Below are positions 8,837-18,197 of a stretch of DNA of 64,000 bases, one piece after another. The stretch's first letter is position 1. Every line of letters starts with the position of its first letter. Both the position numbers and the translations under genes were made by a program. The stretch lies in NCBI GenBank assembly GCA_963715575.1, contig OY970250.1, positions 496,001 through 560,000 of the forward strand. The letters are read 5' to 3'. The notes beneath the pieces were generated by a model. It was not told the origin of the DNA. It made no database searches and saw only the letters and a list, made by a program, of their open reading frames with translations. Source of the stretch: AC-32 sp963715575. Its GTDB lineage: Bacteria > Actinomycetota > Thermoleophilia > Gaiellales > Gaiellaceae.

Positions 8837-10394
8837 CCCAGGCCGTGGCGGCCCGGAGCTCGCCGACGGTCAGCTCGCGCAGCACGAACAAGACGGCGAC
8901 GTAAGCCAGCACCGACGCGGCGCCGCCGAGCAGCCAGTCGAGCACGGAGAGGTCCGACGTTCCGAACGCGAGCAGCACGCCGGCCATCGCTCCCGCGGCG
9001 GCGAGCGAACGAGCGAGCGCCAGGGCGAGCGGGCGCAGGTCGAGGCCGGTCGCGCTCGCGCAGATCCAGAGGTGCGCCGGCACGTAGACGAGGAGCGCGA
9101 GGTCGGTCCCGATCGCCCCCGCGACGATCCCGATCCGCGGGATCAGGACGATGTCGACGACCAGGTTGATCGCCACGGCCGCCAGGGCGATCGGCAGACG
9201 CTGCCGGGCGCGCCCGAGATAGTTCGCCGCCGGTGAGAGCAACGTGCCAACGGCCGCGAGGAACACGTAGGGCGCGAAGGCGCGCAGCACGCTGGCCGAG
9301 CGCTCGTAGTTGGAGCCGAGCAGCAGGTCGACGATCGGCGTCGCCCACACCACCAGCGGCGCGAGCAGGGCCGCGTAGCCGACGATCAGGAGGCGGATCG
9401 CCTGCGCGAAGACGCCGACGTCCGAGCCGTGCTCCTGGTGCACGGCCACGCGCGGCGCGACGCTCGTGGAGACGACGCCGGCCGGGTAGTGCATGAAGAC
9501 CGTCAGCCCGAACGGCGCCTGGAAAAGACCGACCGCGGCCGAGCTCAGGTACGCGCCGATCAACAGCGCGTCGAGCTGATCGAAGAGCAGGTACGCCCCC
9601 TCGACGACTGCCAGCGCGCCGGCGTAGGCGGCGATCTGGCGGGTGTTGCCCTTGGCCGAGCCGATCGCGAGCGCCGAGCGCCCGAACAGCCTAACGATCA
9701 ACACGGTCCCGACAGCGAGGCCGAGGCCGTAGCCGATCGCGCGCCCGAACGCAGCACCGGTTGCGCCCGCGCCAAGGGAGACGAGCACAACACCGAAGAT
9801 GAGAAAGCCGCCGCTCTGCGCGAGCGTCATCAGGAATCCGACCGGCAGTCGCGCCTGGGCGATGAGCGCCGCTCCGTACAGCTGGAGCAGGCTGCTCCCG
9901 ACGAGCGCTAGGGCGACGCCGCGTAGCGGCCAGGTCAGGCCGGGCTTGCCGTAGAGCGCGGCGATCTCGCCGGCGGCCGCGAACAGCACGAGGCCGACGC
10001 CACCGGCGATAGCGATCTTCAGCCGCAGCGCATCGGCGATATACGCGGCTATCGCGCGCCGGTCTCCCCTGCGCTCCGCGATGAACCGGGCGGCCGAGGA
10101 GCTGATGCCGAAGTCCATCACGAGGGCGAACAGCGCGCCCACGGCGAGTGCGAGCGTATAGAGCCCGTAACCGCGCGGGTCGAGCGCGCGAACGAGGTAG
10201 AGCGTCAGGAAGGCGGCGAAGCCCGCGAGGAGGATCGTGTTGGCCGTTGCGAAGAGCGTGTTGCGGGCGAGGCTGTCGCTCGCGACGATGTCTTCAGGGG
10301 CGGGCGGGACCGGAGTGGCGGCCTCGTCGACCCTCGTCAGCGCAACCGCCTCCGCACGCCGACCCATCGTAACCGTGAACAGCGACGGCCTCAC
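8817..10394 (-). CDS. Oligosaccharide flippase (Wzx-like, MOP superfamily)
   Basis: Integral membrane protein of up to 525 residues with about 12-14 hydrophobic segments through its whole length, as in Wzx/RfbX. The start ANTILLAGFAAFLTLYLVRAL followed by DPRGYGLYTLALAVGAL is the typical first-helix and loop pattern (L.p..yGl). It should move the lipid-linked repeat unit from the inner to the outer membrane face before polymerisation. GTG at 10394 is used; ATG at 10367 is an equally reasonable start. It diverges from the gene at 10414 with only 19 bases between. Confidence 0.87.
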   Translation of the reverse strand: MRPSLFTVTMGRRAEAVALTRVDEAATPVPPAPEDIVASDSLARNTLFATANTILLAGFAAFLTLYLVRALDPRGYGLYTLALAVGALFALVMDFGISSSAARFIAERRGDRRAIAAYIADALRLKIAIAGGVGLVLFAAAGEIAALYGKPGLTWPLRGVALALVGSSLLQLYGAALIAQARLPVGFLMTLAQSGGFLIFGVVLVSLGAGATGAAFGRAIGYGLGLAVGTVLIVRLFGRSALAIGSAKGNTRQIAAYAGALAVVEGAYLLFDQLDALLIGAYLSSAAVGLFQAPFGLTVFMHYPAGVVSTSVAPRVAVHQEHGSDVGVFAQAIRLLIVGYAALLAPLVVWATPIVDLLLGSNYERSASVLRAFAPYVFLAAVGTLLSPAANYLGRARQRLPIALAAVAINLVVDIVLIPRIGIVAGAIGTDLALLVYVPAHLWICASATGLDLRPLALALARSLAAAGAMAGVLLAFGTSDLSVLDWLLGGAASVLAYVAVLFVLRELTVGELRAATAWVTARFG

Positions 10395-10413
10395 CGCGGC
10401 CTAGAGTCCGGAC

Positions 10414-11463
10414 ATGAGCGAGACGGCGGCCTTCTACACGGTGACGACAGCCGATTACTTCACCGGTCTCGTCGCGCTCTTGAACTCGCTGCGCCTCACA
10501 GGCCACGAGCAAGAGCTCGTCGTTCTCGACGACGGCCTGACGCCGGCCCAGAGGGAACGCCTCGAGCCTTACGTGACGCTCGTCGAGCTCCCAGGCTTCG
10601 AGCCCGGGCTCCCCGTGCTCAAGAAGACCTTCCCGGACTTGCTCTCGCGGGCCGGCGTCGTCGCGCAGATCGACACCGACATGATCGTGACGAGCTCGCT
10701 CGAGCCCCAGCTCGACCAGGCCGCGTCGGGGCGCATCGTTCTCTTTCCCGACCACGAGTCCAATCACGACCGCTGGTTCGCCGAGTGGGAGGAGTCGTTC
10801 CGACTCGCCGGACCGCCTCGACGCCAGACGTACTTGAACACCGGCTTCGTGGCCTTCTCCATCGAACGATGGCCAGATCTGCTCCCACGCTGGCGCGAGG
10901 CGTGCGCGACGATCCCGCCGGAGCGAGTCGCGGTCGCTCCGGGACTCTTGCCGCGCAGCACCGTGATGTCGCGGGAGCCGTTCTGGGCCGCCGACCAGGA
11001 TGCGCTGAACGCGATCCTGATGGCGGAGCTGCCCGAGAGTGCCGTTGCGGTTCAGCCCGTGGGCGCCGAGCCTGACTGGCTCTCCGAAGTCGAGGTCGTC
11101 GACCGCGGCACGCTCGAGTGCCGCTATCGAGGCGGCGAGGTAGCGATCCTCCATTTCTCGCTCGCACCGAAGCCTTGGCAGCGGAACGGCTGGCGACGCG
11201 CCACCCGAAACGCGTACCTTGAGTTGCTCCCGCGAGTCGTGCTCGAGGACGACGTCGTGCTGCGCCTCGAGCCGCGCGAGCTGCCGCGCTGGCTGCGTGG
11301 CGATGCGCGGGCAAGCGTGACGCTGACCGCGCTCGACGGCGCCTGGCGTGGGCGCGAAGGCCTCGTGCGCACCGCCCACGCAGGCGTCCAGCGGCTGCCG
11401 GGCAGCGTCCGGGCGCCGTTGCTCGGCCTGCGCGACCGGATCGCCGCGCGAAGGCTGCCGTGA
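10414..11463 (+). CDS. Glycosyltransferase, GT8-like fold
   Basis: 349 residues. The N-terminus FYTVTTADYFTGLVALLNSLRLTG and the motif AQIDTDMIV (a DxD metal/nucleotide-sugar site) are those of GT-A enzymes close to family 8. TYLNTGFVAFSIERW matches the NxGvm block after the DxD. No signal peptide or membrane segment. It sits between the flippase and a GT2 gene, so it probably adds one residue of the repeat unit. Family assignment is by motif only. Confidence 0.72.
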   Translation: MSETAAFYTVTTADYFTGLVALLNSLRLTGHEQELVVLDDGLTPAQRERLEPYVTLVELPGFEPGLPVLKKTFPDLLSRAGVVAQIDTDMIVTSSLEPQLDQAASGRIVLFPDHESNHDRWFAEWEESFRLAGPPRRQTYLNTGFVAFSIERWPDLLPRWREACATIPPERVAVAPGLLPRSTVMSREPFWAADQDALNAILMAELPESAVAVQPVGAEPDWLSEVEVVDRGTLECRYRGGEVAILHFSLAPKPWQRNGWRRATRNAYLELLPRVVLEDDVVLRLEPRELPRWLRGDARASVTLTALDGAWRGREGLVRTAHAGVQRLPGSVRAPLLGLRDRIAARRLP

Positions 11464-11509
11464 GCTCAGCGCAAGCCGACTACGTCACTGCGCTGATAGA
11501 ACCCCGCGC

Positions 11510-12508
11510 GTGACCAAGGCACACCCACTCGTCGACGTCGGCATGCCGACCCGTGGAGAGGCTCCGTACATCGGCGAGGCGATCGGCTCGGTCAGCGCCC
11601 AGACGTACGCCGACTGGACGTTGCTCGTCTCGGAGAACGGGCCTGGCGGCGGCGAGCTGCAGGAGCGACTCGCGCCGTACTTCGTCGACGAGCGCGTGCG
11701 CTACTCGGCGACCGGCAGCGACCTGGGCGCGGCCCAGAACCACACGCGCCTGCTCCGAGCCGGCGACGCTCCCTACGTGGCCATCCTCCACGACGACGAC
11801 CGCTGGGACCCCGGCTTTCTCGAACGGCGCGTCGCCTTCCTCGAGCGCCACCCGGAGTGCGGTTTCGTCTTCTCCGGCAACCGCGAGATCGACGAGGCTT
11901 CGCAGGAGACCGGGCGTTCCGAGCTCGTCCTCACGGAAGGCGTGCACGAGCCGCGCGAGTTCGTGTCGTTGATGCTCGGCCACAACCTCGTGGGCATCCC
12001 GACGGTGCTCGCGCGGCGAAGCGCGTACGAGGCGGTCGGGGCGGAGTTCAGCGAGGAGACGATCGCCTTCGACTACGAGATGTGGCTGCGTCTGGCAATC
12101 CGCTTCCCGGTCGGCTACCTGGCGGTCCGCGACGCCGACTACCGGGTGCACCGGCAGCAGGTGACGATGACGGTGCGCCGACGGGGCGAGGAGCAGGTCC
12201 GCCTCTTCGAGCATGTCGGCGCGCTGCTCGACGCCTCGCCCGGGATCGTCTCCGACCGCAAGCCGCTTCGCCGCCGGCTCGCGGGAGCGCACCTCTCGGC
12301 GGCGCTCGACGCGCTGCAAGACGAGGACCGAAGCCCCGTCCGCCGTCACCTCTCGAGCGCGCTGCGGATCTCGCCGACCGCGGCACTCGACCCCCGCACG
12401 CCCACCGCGCTCGTCGGCCTCGCCGTCGGCCGCCGCGGCAGCCGGGCCGTCGACCGTCTGCGCTTCTTCGTCCTGCGCAAAGGCCTCCGCGTCCATCTGC
12501 GCCGTTGA
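11510..12508 (+). CDS. Glycosyltransferase family 2
   Basis: Inverting GT-A glycosyltransferase of about 332 residues. The open frame extends upstream, but the GTG at 11510 is immediately followed by the family N-terminus (PLVDVGMPTRGEAPYIGEAIGSV). Other motifs are LHDDDRWDPGF (DxD-type metal site) and AFDYEMWLRLA (ED-like catalytic block). The last third is basic and helical. The gap from the previous gene is 46 bases. Confidence 0.9.
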   Translation: MTKAHPLVDVGMPTRGEAPYIGEAIGSVSAQTYADWTLLVSENGPGGGELQERLAPYFVDERVRYSATGSDLGAAQNHTRLLRAGDAPYVAILHDDDRWDPGFLERRVAFLERHPECGFVFSGNREIDEASQETGRSELVLTEGVHEPREFVSLMLGHNLVGIPTVLARRSAYEAVGAEFSEETIAFDYEMWLRLAIRFPVGYLAVRDADYRVHRQQVTMTVRRRGEEQVRLFEHVGALLDASPGIVSDRKPLRRRLAGAHLSAALDALQDEDRSPVRRHLSSALRISPTAALDPRTPTALVGLAVGRRGSRAVDRLRFFVLRKGLRVHLRR

Positions 12509-12550
12509 CTTGACCGGGGCGGTCGTGAAACTTGGACGAACGGTGGTGAG

Positions 12551-13324
12551 GTGAAGGTTGTGATCCTGGCGGGCGGCTACGGGACTCGGATCTCCGAGGA
12601 GAGCGCCGTGCGCCCGAAGCCGATGGTCGAGATCGGCGGCATGCCGATTCTCTGGCACATCATGAAGATCTACTCCGCCCAGGGCCTGAACGAGTTCGTG
12701 ATCTGCCTCGGCTACAAGGGCCACGTGGTCAAGGAGTTCTTCTCGAGCTACTTCTTGCGCGTCAGCGACGTCACCTACGACATGGGCGAGAACACGATGG
12801 CCGCGCTTTCGAGCGAGGTCGAGCCGTGGAAGGTGACGCTCGTCGACACCGGCGACCAGACGATGACCGGCGGGCGGATCAAGCGCGTCGGCGAGCTCGT
12901 CGGCGGCGAGACGTTCTGCATGACCTACGGCGACTGCCTGGCCGCACTGGACGTGCAGGCGCTGCTCGACTTCCACCGTGAGCAGGAGGTGCTGGCCACG
13001 CTCACGGCCGTCCAGCCGCCGGGCCGGTTCGGCGCGATCGCGATCGGCGAGGACGAGACCAAGATCTCGACCTTCGAAGAGAAGCCTGAGGGCGACGGCG
13101 CCTGGATCAACGGCGGCTTCTTCGTGCTCGAGCCGCAGGTGCTCGACTACATCGCCGGCGATGAGACGGTCTGGGAGCGCGAGCCGATGGAGACCCTCGC
13201 GCGCGAGGGCAGGCTGGCCGCCTACAAGCACCGCGCCTACTGGCAGAACATGGACAGCCTGCGCGACAAGATCGTGCTGGAGTCGCAGTGGGAATCCGGC
13301 AAGCCCGCGTGGAAGATCTGGTAG
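12551..13324 (+). CDS. rfbF: Glucose-1-phosphate cytidylyltransferase
   Basis: Makes CDP-glucose from CTP and glucose 1-phosphate, the first step of CDP-deoxyhexose pathways. 257 residues, full length for RfbF. Begins VVILAGGYGTRISEES with the nucleotidyltransferase signature G-G-x-G-T-R, then RPKPMVEIGG and WHIMKIY. GTFxxTYGD-type metal site is present as FCMTYGDCLAA. The usual partners RfbG (CDP-glucose 4,6-dehydratase) and RfbH are not adjacent; the next gene is a different SDR. First gene of a tightly packed five-gene sugar cassette. Confidence 0.93.
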   Translation: MKVVILAGGYGTRISEESAVRPKPMVEIGGMPILWHIMKIYSAQGLNEFVICLGYKGHVVKEFFSSYFLRVSDVTYDMGENTMAALSSEVEPWKVTLVDTGDQTMTGGRIKRVGELVGGETFCMTYGDCLAALDVQALLDFHREQEVLATLTAVQPPGRFGAIAIGEDETKISTFEEKPEGDGAWINGGFFVLEPQVLDYIAGDETVWEREPMETLAREGRLAAYKHRAYWQNMDSLRDKIVLESQWESGKPAWKIW

Positions 13325-13328
13325 GCCG

Positions 13329-14402
13329 GTGCGGATCCTGGTCACCGGGAACATGGGCTACGTCGGCCCGGTCGTGGTCGAGCATCTGCGCGAGACCCGG
13401 CCCGCCGGTACCGAGTTGACCGGGCTCGACACCGGCTTCTTCGCGCACTGCCTGACGGGCACCTCGCAGCTGCCCGAGCGGCGCCTGGACTGCCAGTGGT
13501 TCGGGGACGTGCGCCACCCGCCTACCGGGTCGCTCGAGCGCGTCGACTCGGTCGTCCACCTGGCGGGCGTCTCGAACGACCCGATCGGGACGACCTACGA
13601 GGAGGCGACCTTCGACGTCAACCACCGCGCCACGGTCGAGCTTGCCCGCGCCGCCAAGGACGCAGGCGCGTGCAGCTTCGTGTTCGCCTCCTCCTGCAGC
13701 GTGTACGGCCTGGCCGAAGAAGGCCTCCGTACCGAACAGTCCGAGACCGGGCCGCTGACCGCCTACGCCAAGTCAAAGCTGCGCGCCGAGGAAGGACTTG
13801 CCGAGCTGGCGGACGACGTTTTCGCAGTCACGAGCCTGCGCTTCGCCACCGCCTGCGGGATGAGCGAACGGTTGCGGCTCGACCTCGTCCTGAACGACTT
13901 CGTCGCCGGCGCGCACGCCTTCCGCAAGATCACGCTGCTGAGCGACGGCACGCCCTGGCGTCCGCTGATCCACGTACGCGACATGGCGCGGGCGATCGAC
14001 TGGGCGGTTGACCGGGCTGCCGTCAACGGCGGAGCGTTCCTCGCGCTCAACACCGGCTCGGACGAATGGAACTACCAGATCCGGCAGCTGGCCGAGGCGG
14101 TGGCCGAGATCGTGCCAGGGGTCGAGGTCAGCGTCCAGGAGGACGCCGCTCCGGATGCGCGTTCCTACAAGGTCGGCTTCGGCCGCTTCCGCGAGCTCGC
14201 CCCGGAGCACCAGCCGCAGGTCAGCCTCCCCGAGGCGATCGAGGACCTCTCCGCCGGCCTCGAGCGGATGAGCTTCGCCGATCCGGACTTCCGCAACTCG
14301 GAGCTCGTTCGCCTGCGCGTGCTCGACGACCTGCGCGAGGCGGCGCTCGTCAACAACGCCCTCGAGTGGGCTCCGTCGGGAGAGCCGGTCGCGCGTGGCT
14401 GA
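13329..14402 (+). CDS. NAD-dependent epimerase/dehydratase
   Basis: Extended SDR acting on a nucleotide sugar, about 357 residues. The GTG at 13329 gives VRILVTGNMGYVG, an ideal Rossmann start with TGxxGxxG, 4 bases after rfbF. The active site is ASSCSVYG plus YAKSK (YxxxK). It may act as the 4,6-dehydratase or epimerase of the CDP-sugar begun by RfbF, but sequence alone does not decide. It overlaps the methyltransferase gene by 8 bases. Confidence 0.88.
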   Translation: MRILVTGNMGYVGPVVVEHLRETRPAGTELTGLDTGFFAHCLTGTSQLPERRLDCQWFGDVRHPPTGSLERVDSVVHLAGVSNDPIGTTYEEATFDVNHRATVELARAAKDAGACSFVFASSCSVYGLAEEGLRTEQSETGPLTAYAKSKLRAEEGLAELADDVFAVTSLRFATACGMSERLRLDLVLNDFVAGAHAFRKITLLSDGTPWRPLIHVRDMARAIDWAVDRAAVNGGAFLALNTGSDEWNYQIRQLAEAVAEIVPGVEVSVQEDAAPDARSYKVGFGRFRELAPEHQPQVSLPEAIEDLSAGLERMSFADPDFRNSELVRLRVLDDLREAALVNNALEWAPSGEPVARG

Positions 14403-15621
14403 CTGCCGCTTCTGCGCCGCCCCGCTGCGGCTGACGTTCGCCGACCTGGCCACCTCGCCGCTCGCGAACTCGTTCCTCAGCGAGGAGCAGCTGCAGCAAG
14501 GCGAGACCTTCTACCCCTTGCACGCCTTCGTCTGCGAGCAGTGCTTTCTCGTCCAGCTCGAGGAGTTCGAGACGCCCGACGGGATCTTCTCCGACTACGT
14601 CTACTTCTCGTCCGTCTCCACCAGCTGGGTCGAGCACGCGCGCGCGTACGTGGAGGCGGCGATCCCGCGCTTCGGGCTCGGCCCCGAGAGCTCGGTTGTC
14701 GAGATCGCGAGCAACGACGGCTACCTGTTGCAGTGGTTCGTGCAGGCCGGCGTGCCGGTGCTCGGAATAGAGCCGGCCGCGAACGTGGCCGAGGTCGCGG
14801 AGGAGCAAGGCATCCCCTCGCTGGTCGAGTTCTTCGGCAGCGAGCTCGCCACGCGGCTGGCCGACGAGCGCCCCCGGCCGGATCTGATCATCGGCAACAA
14901 CGTCCTCGCCCACGTGCCGAACATCAACGACTTCGTCGAGGGACTGCGCATCCTGCTCGCGTCGGCCGGGACGATCACGATGGAGTTCCCCCATCTGCTG
15001 CGCCTGATCCAGGAGACGCAGTTCGACACGATCTACCACGAGCACTTCTCGTACCTCTCGCTGGTGGCGGTCGACCAGGTCTTCGGCGCGCACGGCCTGC
15101 GGCTCTACGACGTCGAGGAGCTGCGTTCGCACGGCGGCTCGCTCCGGATCTACGCCTGCCACGAGGATGCGCCGCACGAGACGAGCGAGCGACTGGCCGA
15201 GCTCCGCGAACGCGAGGCCGCCTCGCGATTGCGCGAGCTCGAGACATATACGTCGTTCGGCGACCGCGTGCGCGCGCTCAAGCTCGAGTTGCTCGGCTTC
15301 CTCCTCGAGGCGAAGCGCGAGGGCAAGAGCGTGGCCGCGTACGGCGCCGCCGCCAAGGGCGTGACGATGGTGAACTACTGCGGCATCCGCTCCGACCTCG
15401 TCGAGTACGTCGCCGATCGCAGCGAGCACAAGCAGGGGCTCTTCATGCCCGGCAGCCGGATCCCGGTACACCCGCCGGAGCGGCTCGACGAGACGACGCC
15501 GGACTACGTCCTGATCCTGGCGTGGAACCTGAAGGACGAGATCATGAGCCAGCTGGCCCATCTGCGCGAGAGCGGGACGCGCTTTGTGACGCCGGTGCCC
15601 CACGTCGAGATCCACGCATGA
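14395..15621 (+). CDS. SAM-dependent sugar C-methyltransferase (TylCIII/NovU type)
   Basis: Three-part enzyme of 408 residues that transfers a methyl group to a carbon of a keto-sugar nucleotide. The N-terminal zinc domain has CRFC and CEQC pairs. The middle class I methyltransferase domain has EIASNDGYLLQWF as the SAM loop and YHEHFSYLSL, the conserved active-site histidine block. The C-terminal domain has AYGAAAKGVTMVNY and VPHVEI. All parts are intact. GTG start within the end of the preceding epimerase gene. Its presence predicts a branched (C-methyl) deoxysugar in the polymer. Confidence 0.9.
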   Translation: MADCRFCAAPLRLTFADLATSPLANSFLSEEQLQQGETFYPLHAFVCEQCFLVQLEEFETPDGIFSDYVYFSSVSTSWVEHARAYVEAAIPRFGLGPESSVVEIASNDGYLLQWFVQAGVPVLGIEPAANVAEVAEEQGIPSLVEFFGSELATRLADERPRPDLIIGNNVLAHVPNINDFVEGLRILLASAGTITMEFPHLLRLIQETQFDTIYHEHFSYLSLVAVDQVFGAHGLRLYDVEELRSHGGSLRIYACHEDAPHETSERLAELREREAASRLRELETYTSFGDRVRALKLELLGFLLEAKREGKSVAAYGAAAKGVTMVNYCGIRSDLVEYVADRSEHKQGLFMPGSRIPVHPPERLDETTPDYVLILAWNLKDEIMSQLAHLRESGTRFVTPVPHVEIHA

Positions 15622-16289
15622 AGGCGGCGCTCGTGACCGGGGCCTCCAGCGGGATTGGGCAGGCCGTTGCCCGTGCGCTGGCGGAGGACGGTTACGGCGT
15701 TGCTTTGGTCGCGCGCAGCGCCGACCGGTTGGAGGAGCTCGCCGCGGAGGTCGACGGGCTGGCGCTACCCGCAGACGTCTCGAACCGAGGTCAGGTACAG
15801 ACGGCGGTCGACCGGGCGGTCGAGCGCTTCGGCCGGCTCGACACGGTCGTCACCGCAGCCGGCGTCTACCTCAACGCCCCACTCGGCGAGCTCGAGGAGG
15901 CGGCGTGGGACGAGGTCCTGGACATCAACGTCAAGGGCACGTACCTCGTCGCTCAGGCCGCGCTGCCGCACCTGCGCGCGAGCAGGGGTTATCTGATCAC
16001 GTTCTCGTCGGTCTCCGGGACGATGGGCCAACGCGGCGGCGGCGCCTACAACGCCTCCAAGTGGGCCGTGCGCGGCTTCACGCAGTCGGTGCTGCAGGAG
16101 GTGCGCGGCGAGGGAGTGCGCGCGACGGCGATCGCGCCAGGTCTGACCGCGACGCCGATGCTCGACTACCACGAGCCCGACCCTGACCTGCTCGAGCCGC
16201 AGGACGTCGCCGACGCGGTGCGCTGGCTGCTCTCGCTGCGACCGATCGTCCAGATCAAGGACCTGATCCTGGAGCGCACGACCGCGTGA
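15618..16289 (+). CDS. Short-chain dehydrogenase/reductase
   Basis: Classical SDR of 223 residues. The ATG at 15618 overlaps the previous stop (ATGA) and is followed by ALVTGASSGIG, the NAD(P) loop. Catalytic Ser in TFSSVSG and YNASK (YxxxK). Likely reduces a keto group, probably the 4-keto sugar after methylation; this is inferred from position. It overlaps the next gene by GTGA. Confidence 0.88.
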   Translation: MKAALVTGASSGIGQAVARALAEDGYGVALVARSADRLEELAAEVDGLALPADVSNRGQVQTAVDRAVERFGRLDTVVTAAGVYLNAPLGELEEAAWDEVLDINVKGTYLVAQAALPHLRASRGYLITFSSVSGTMGQRGGGAYNASKWAVRGFTQSVLQEVRGEGVRATAIAPGLTATPMLDYHEPDPDLLEPQDVADAVRWLLSLRPIVQIKDLILERTTA

Positions 16290-16786
16290 GCGATGATGCG
16301 CGCATGGATGGCGTGACGATCCTCGAGGGCAAGCGGATGATCGAGGGCGTCGCGTTCGTGCCGCTGAGGCGGATCCCGGACGAGCGCGGCACGATCATGC
16401 ACATGCTCCGCCGAGACGACCCGCACTTCGTCGGGTTCGGCGAGATCTACTTCACGACCATCTACCAGGACGCGGTCAAGGGCTGGCACCGGCATCGCGA
16501 GCTGACCCTCAACTACGCCTGCCCGGTCGGCCGGATCAAGCTCGTGCTCTTCGACGACCGCGACGGCTCTCCGACGCGCGGCACGCTCGTCGAGGCGTAC
16601 CTCGGCCCCGACAACCACGCGTTGGCCGTGATCCCACCCGAGGTCTGGAACGGGATGAAGGGCCTCAGCGCGCCGTTCGCGCTCGTGGCCAACTGCGCGA
16701 CGCACACGCACGACCCGTCGCGCTCGGAGCGGCTCGACCCGTACGGCGACGAGATCCCGTACGACTGGTCACGTCGCGACTTCTAG
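16286..16786 (+). CDS. dTDP-4-dehydrorhamnose 3,5-epimerase-like cupin (RmlC family)
   Basis: 166-residue cupin. VPLRRIPDERGTIMHMLR and VKGWHRHRELTLNYACPVGRIKLVLFDDR match the RmlC fold, with WHRH where classical RmlC has LHxQ, so the substrate is probably not ordinary dTDP-4-keto-rhamnose. It would epimerise or isomerise the keto-sugar of this cassette. Starts GTG, coupled to the SDR. Its 3' end overlaps the convergent DUF4910 gene by 18 bases. Confidence 0.83.
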   Translation: MSDDARMDGVTILEGKRMIEGVAFVPLRRIPDERGTIMHMLRRDDPHFVGFGEIYFTTIYQDAVKGWHRHRELTLNYACPVGRIKLVLFDDRDGSPTRGTLVEAYLGPDNHALAVIPPEVWNGMKGLSAPFALVANCATHTHDPSRSERLDPYGDEIPYDWSRRDF

Positions 16787-18082
16787 GAGGTCGTGCTCGA
16801 CCAGATTGCGGGCCGCGTCGCGCACCTGCGCGTACGGGAGCCCGGACTGCTCGGCGACGTCGACCAGCGTGTGCTCGCCGTCCGAGAGGTTCAGCACCCA
16901 GAGCAGCGAGAGCTCGTCCACGTTCGCGCCGTGGCCGGCGCCGATTGCCCGGTAGAGGCCGCGCCGCCCGAGCTGGGGCTCGCCCTTCGGGCTGAGGTTG
17001 ACGTAAGCCGCGTTCGTCTCGAGCACGTCGAAGACCGCCATGTAGGCGTGGAAGCTGCTCCCGAGCGCGTGAGGTCGTACGAAGTCCAGGTCATCCGCGG
17101 AGGTGTGGTACTCGGGATAACTGCCGGGCTCGGAGCGCGTCAGCGTCCCGACGGGCAGGTTGAACCCCGGCGAGTTGAACTGGCGCTCGTCGCCGCCCCA
17201 CGGCTCCCAGTCGCGAACCTTGGACGGCTCTCCTGAGTCGCGCAGCACGAGCTGCGCTGCGCGGTCGATCTCGGCGTCGCCGCGGCGGCTCCTCTTGTAG
17301 GTCAGCGGGCCCGGGTCGCCGACGCAGAGGCAGACGAGCCCATGCTTGATCCGGTCGAGCCGCTCCTCGTTGCGGGCGAGCCATGTGATCGGGCCGATCG
17401 TCCCCGGGCTGAAGAGGAAGCGGTAGGAGTAGCGGAGCCGGCGACCGGCGAGCTCGCGGGCCAGCAGCGCCATCAGCGCCAAGCCGGAAAGGTTGTCGTT
17501 CGCCATCGCCGGATGGTCGGCGTAGCCGGAGACGAGCACCTCATCCTCGCTCTCGCCTTGCACAAAGGCCTCGGCGTATGTCAGCGACCCGTCATCGAGC
17601 GTCGAGTCGACGCGGACCTCGTACTCGCCTTCCGGCAGCGATTCGAGCAGCCGATGCTGGAGGCAGAAGCCCCAGTTTGGGTTGTAGTACGAGTTGCGGA
17701 AGGGGATCCAGTCCGGGTGCTCCGGCAGCGAGAAGAGGTGCTGTTTGAGCTCGTCGAGCGGGAGCCGCTCCTGCAGCGGGACGCTGTAACCGAGCACGTG
17801 AAGCGGCGAGTCGGCGTAATCGACCACGCGCTCGCCGTCCGGGCCGTCGATCCAGGCGCCGGCGATATTCCACTCCTTGGGCACCGTCCAGTCCAGCACC
17901 GGCGTCCCGCTCGGCACTTCGGTCACCTCGAGCGGAACGCGCGTTCCAATCAGCTCGAGCGTCCGGCGCAGACCGTTGCCGGTGATGCTGCGCGGGATCG
18001 GGAACAGCTCGCGGATCAGCTCGTGCAGCTCGCTGCCGATCTGCTCGACGACGGGCAGCTCGTTTGGATCGGTGGCCGCCAT
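16769..18082 (-). CDS. DUF4910 aminopeptidase-like hydrolase with C-terminal winged helix
   Basis: 437 residues. The central part is a zinc-peptidase-like (M28-related) fold: SGYADHPAMANDNLSGLA supplies the His and Asp metal-ligand block, GDERQFNSPG and EYHTSADDLDFV the later ones. The last ~80 residues (WVLNLSDGEHTLVDVAEQSGLPYAQVRDAARNL region) form a winged-helix-like unit. No signal peptide, so cytoplasmic. Members of this family occur in sugar-modification loci, but I know of no firmly assigned substrate. It faces the C-methyl sugar cassette and overlaps its last gene, suggesting a linked role. An amide-bond hydrolase acting on a modified sugar is only a hypothesis. Confidence 0.8.
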   Translation of the reverse strand: MAATDPNELPVVEQIGSELHELIRELFPIPRSITGNGLRRTLELIGTRVPLEVTEVPSGTPVLDWTVPKEWNIAGAWIDGPDGERVVDYADSPLHVLGYSVPLQERLPLDELKQHLFSLPEHPDWIPFRNSYYNPNWGFCLQHRLLESLPEGEYEVRVDSTLDDGSLTYAEAFVQGESEDEVLVSGYADHPAMANDNLSGLALMALLARELAGRRLRYSYRFLFSPGTIGPITWLARNEERLDRIKHGLVCLCVGDPGPLTYKRSRRGDAEIDRAAQLVLRDSGEPSKVRDWEPWGGDERQFNSPGFNLPVGTLTRSEPGSYPEYHTSADDLDFVRPHALGSSFHAYMAVFDVLETNAAYVNLSPKGEPQLGRRGLYRAIGAGHGANVDELSLLWVLNLSDGEHTLVDVAEQSGLPYAQVRDAARNLVEHDLLEVAT

Positions 18083-18197
18083 CTGCGCGCGCCAACTCTA
18101 GCCCTGAACCCTGGCGAGCTCGGGATCTCACTGCTCGAGCGGCCGGGATCCCTCGTTCTAGGGAGTCGCCACGCGCTGGTTGGCCGATTCCCACTTC

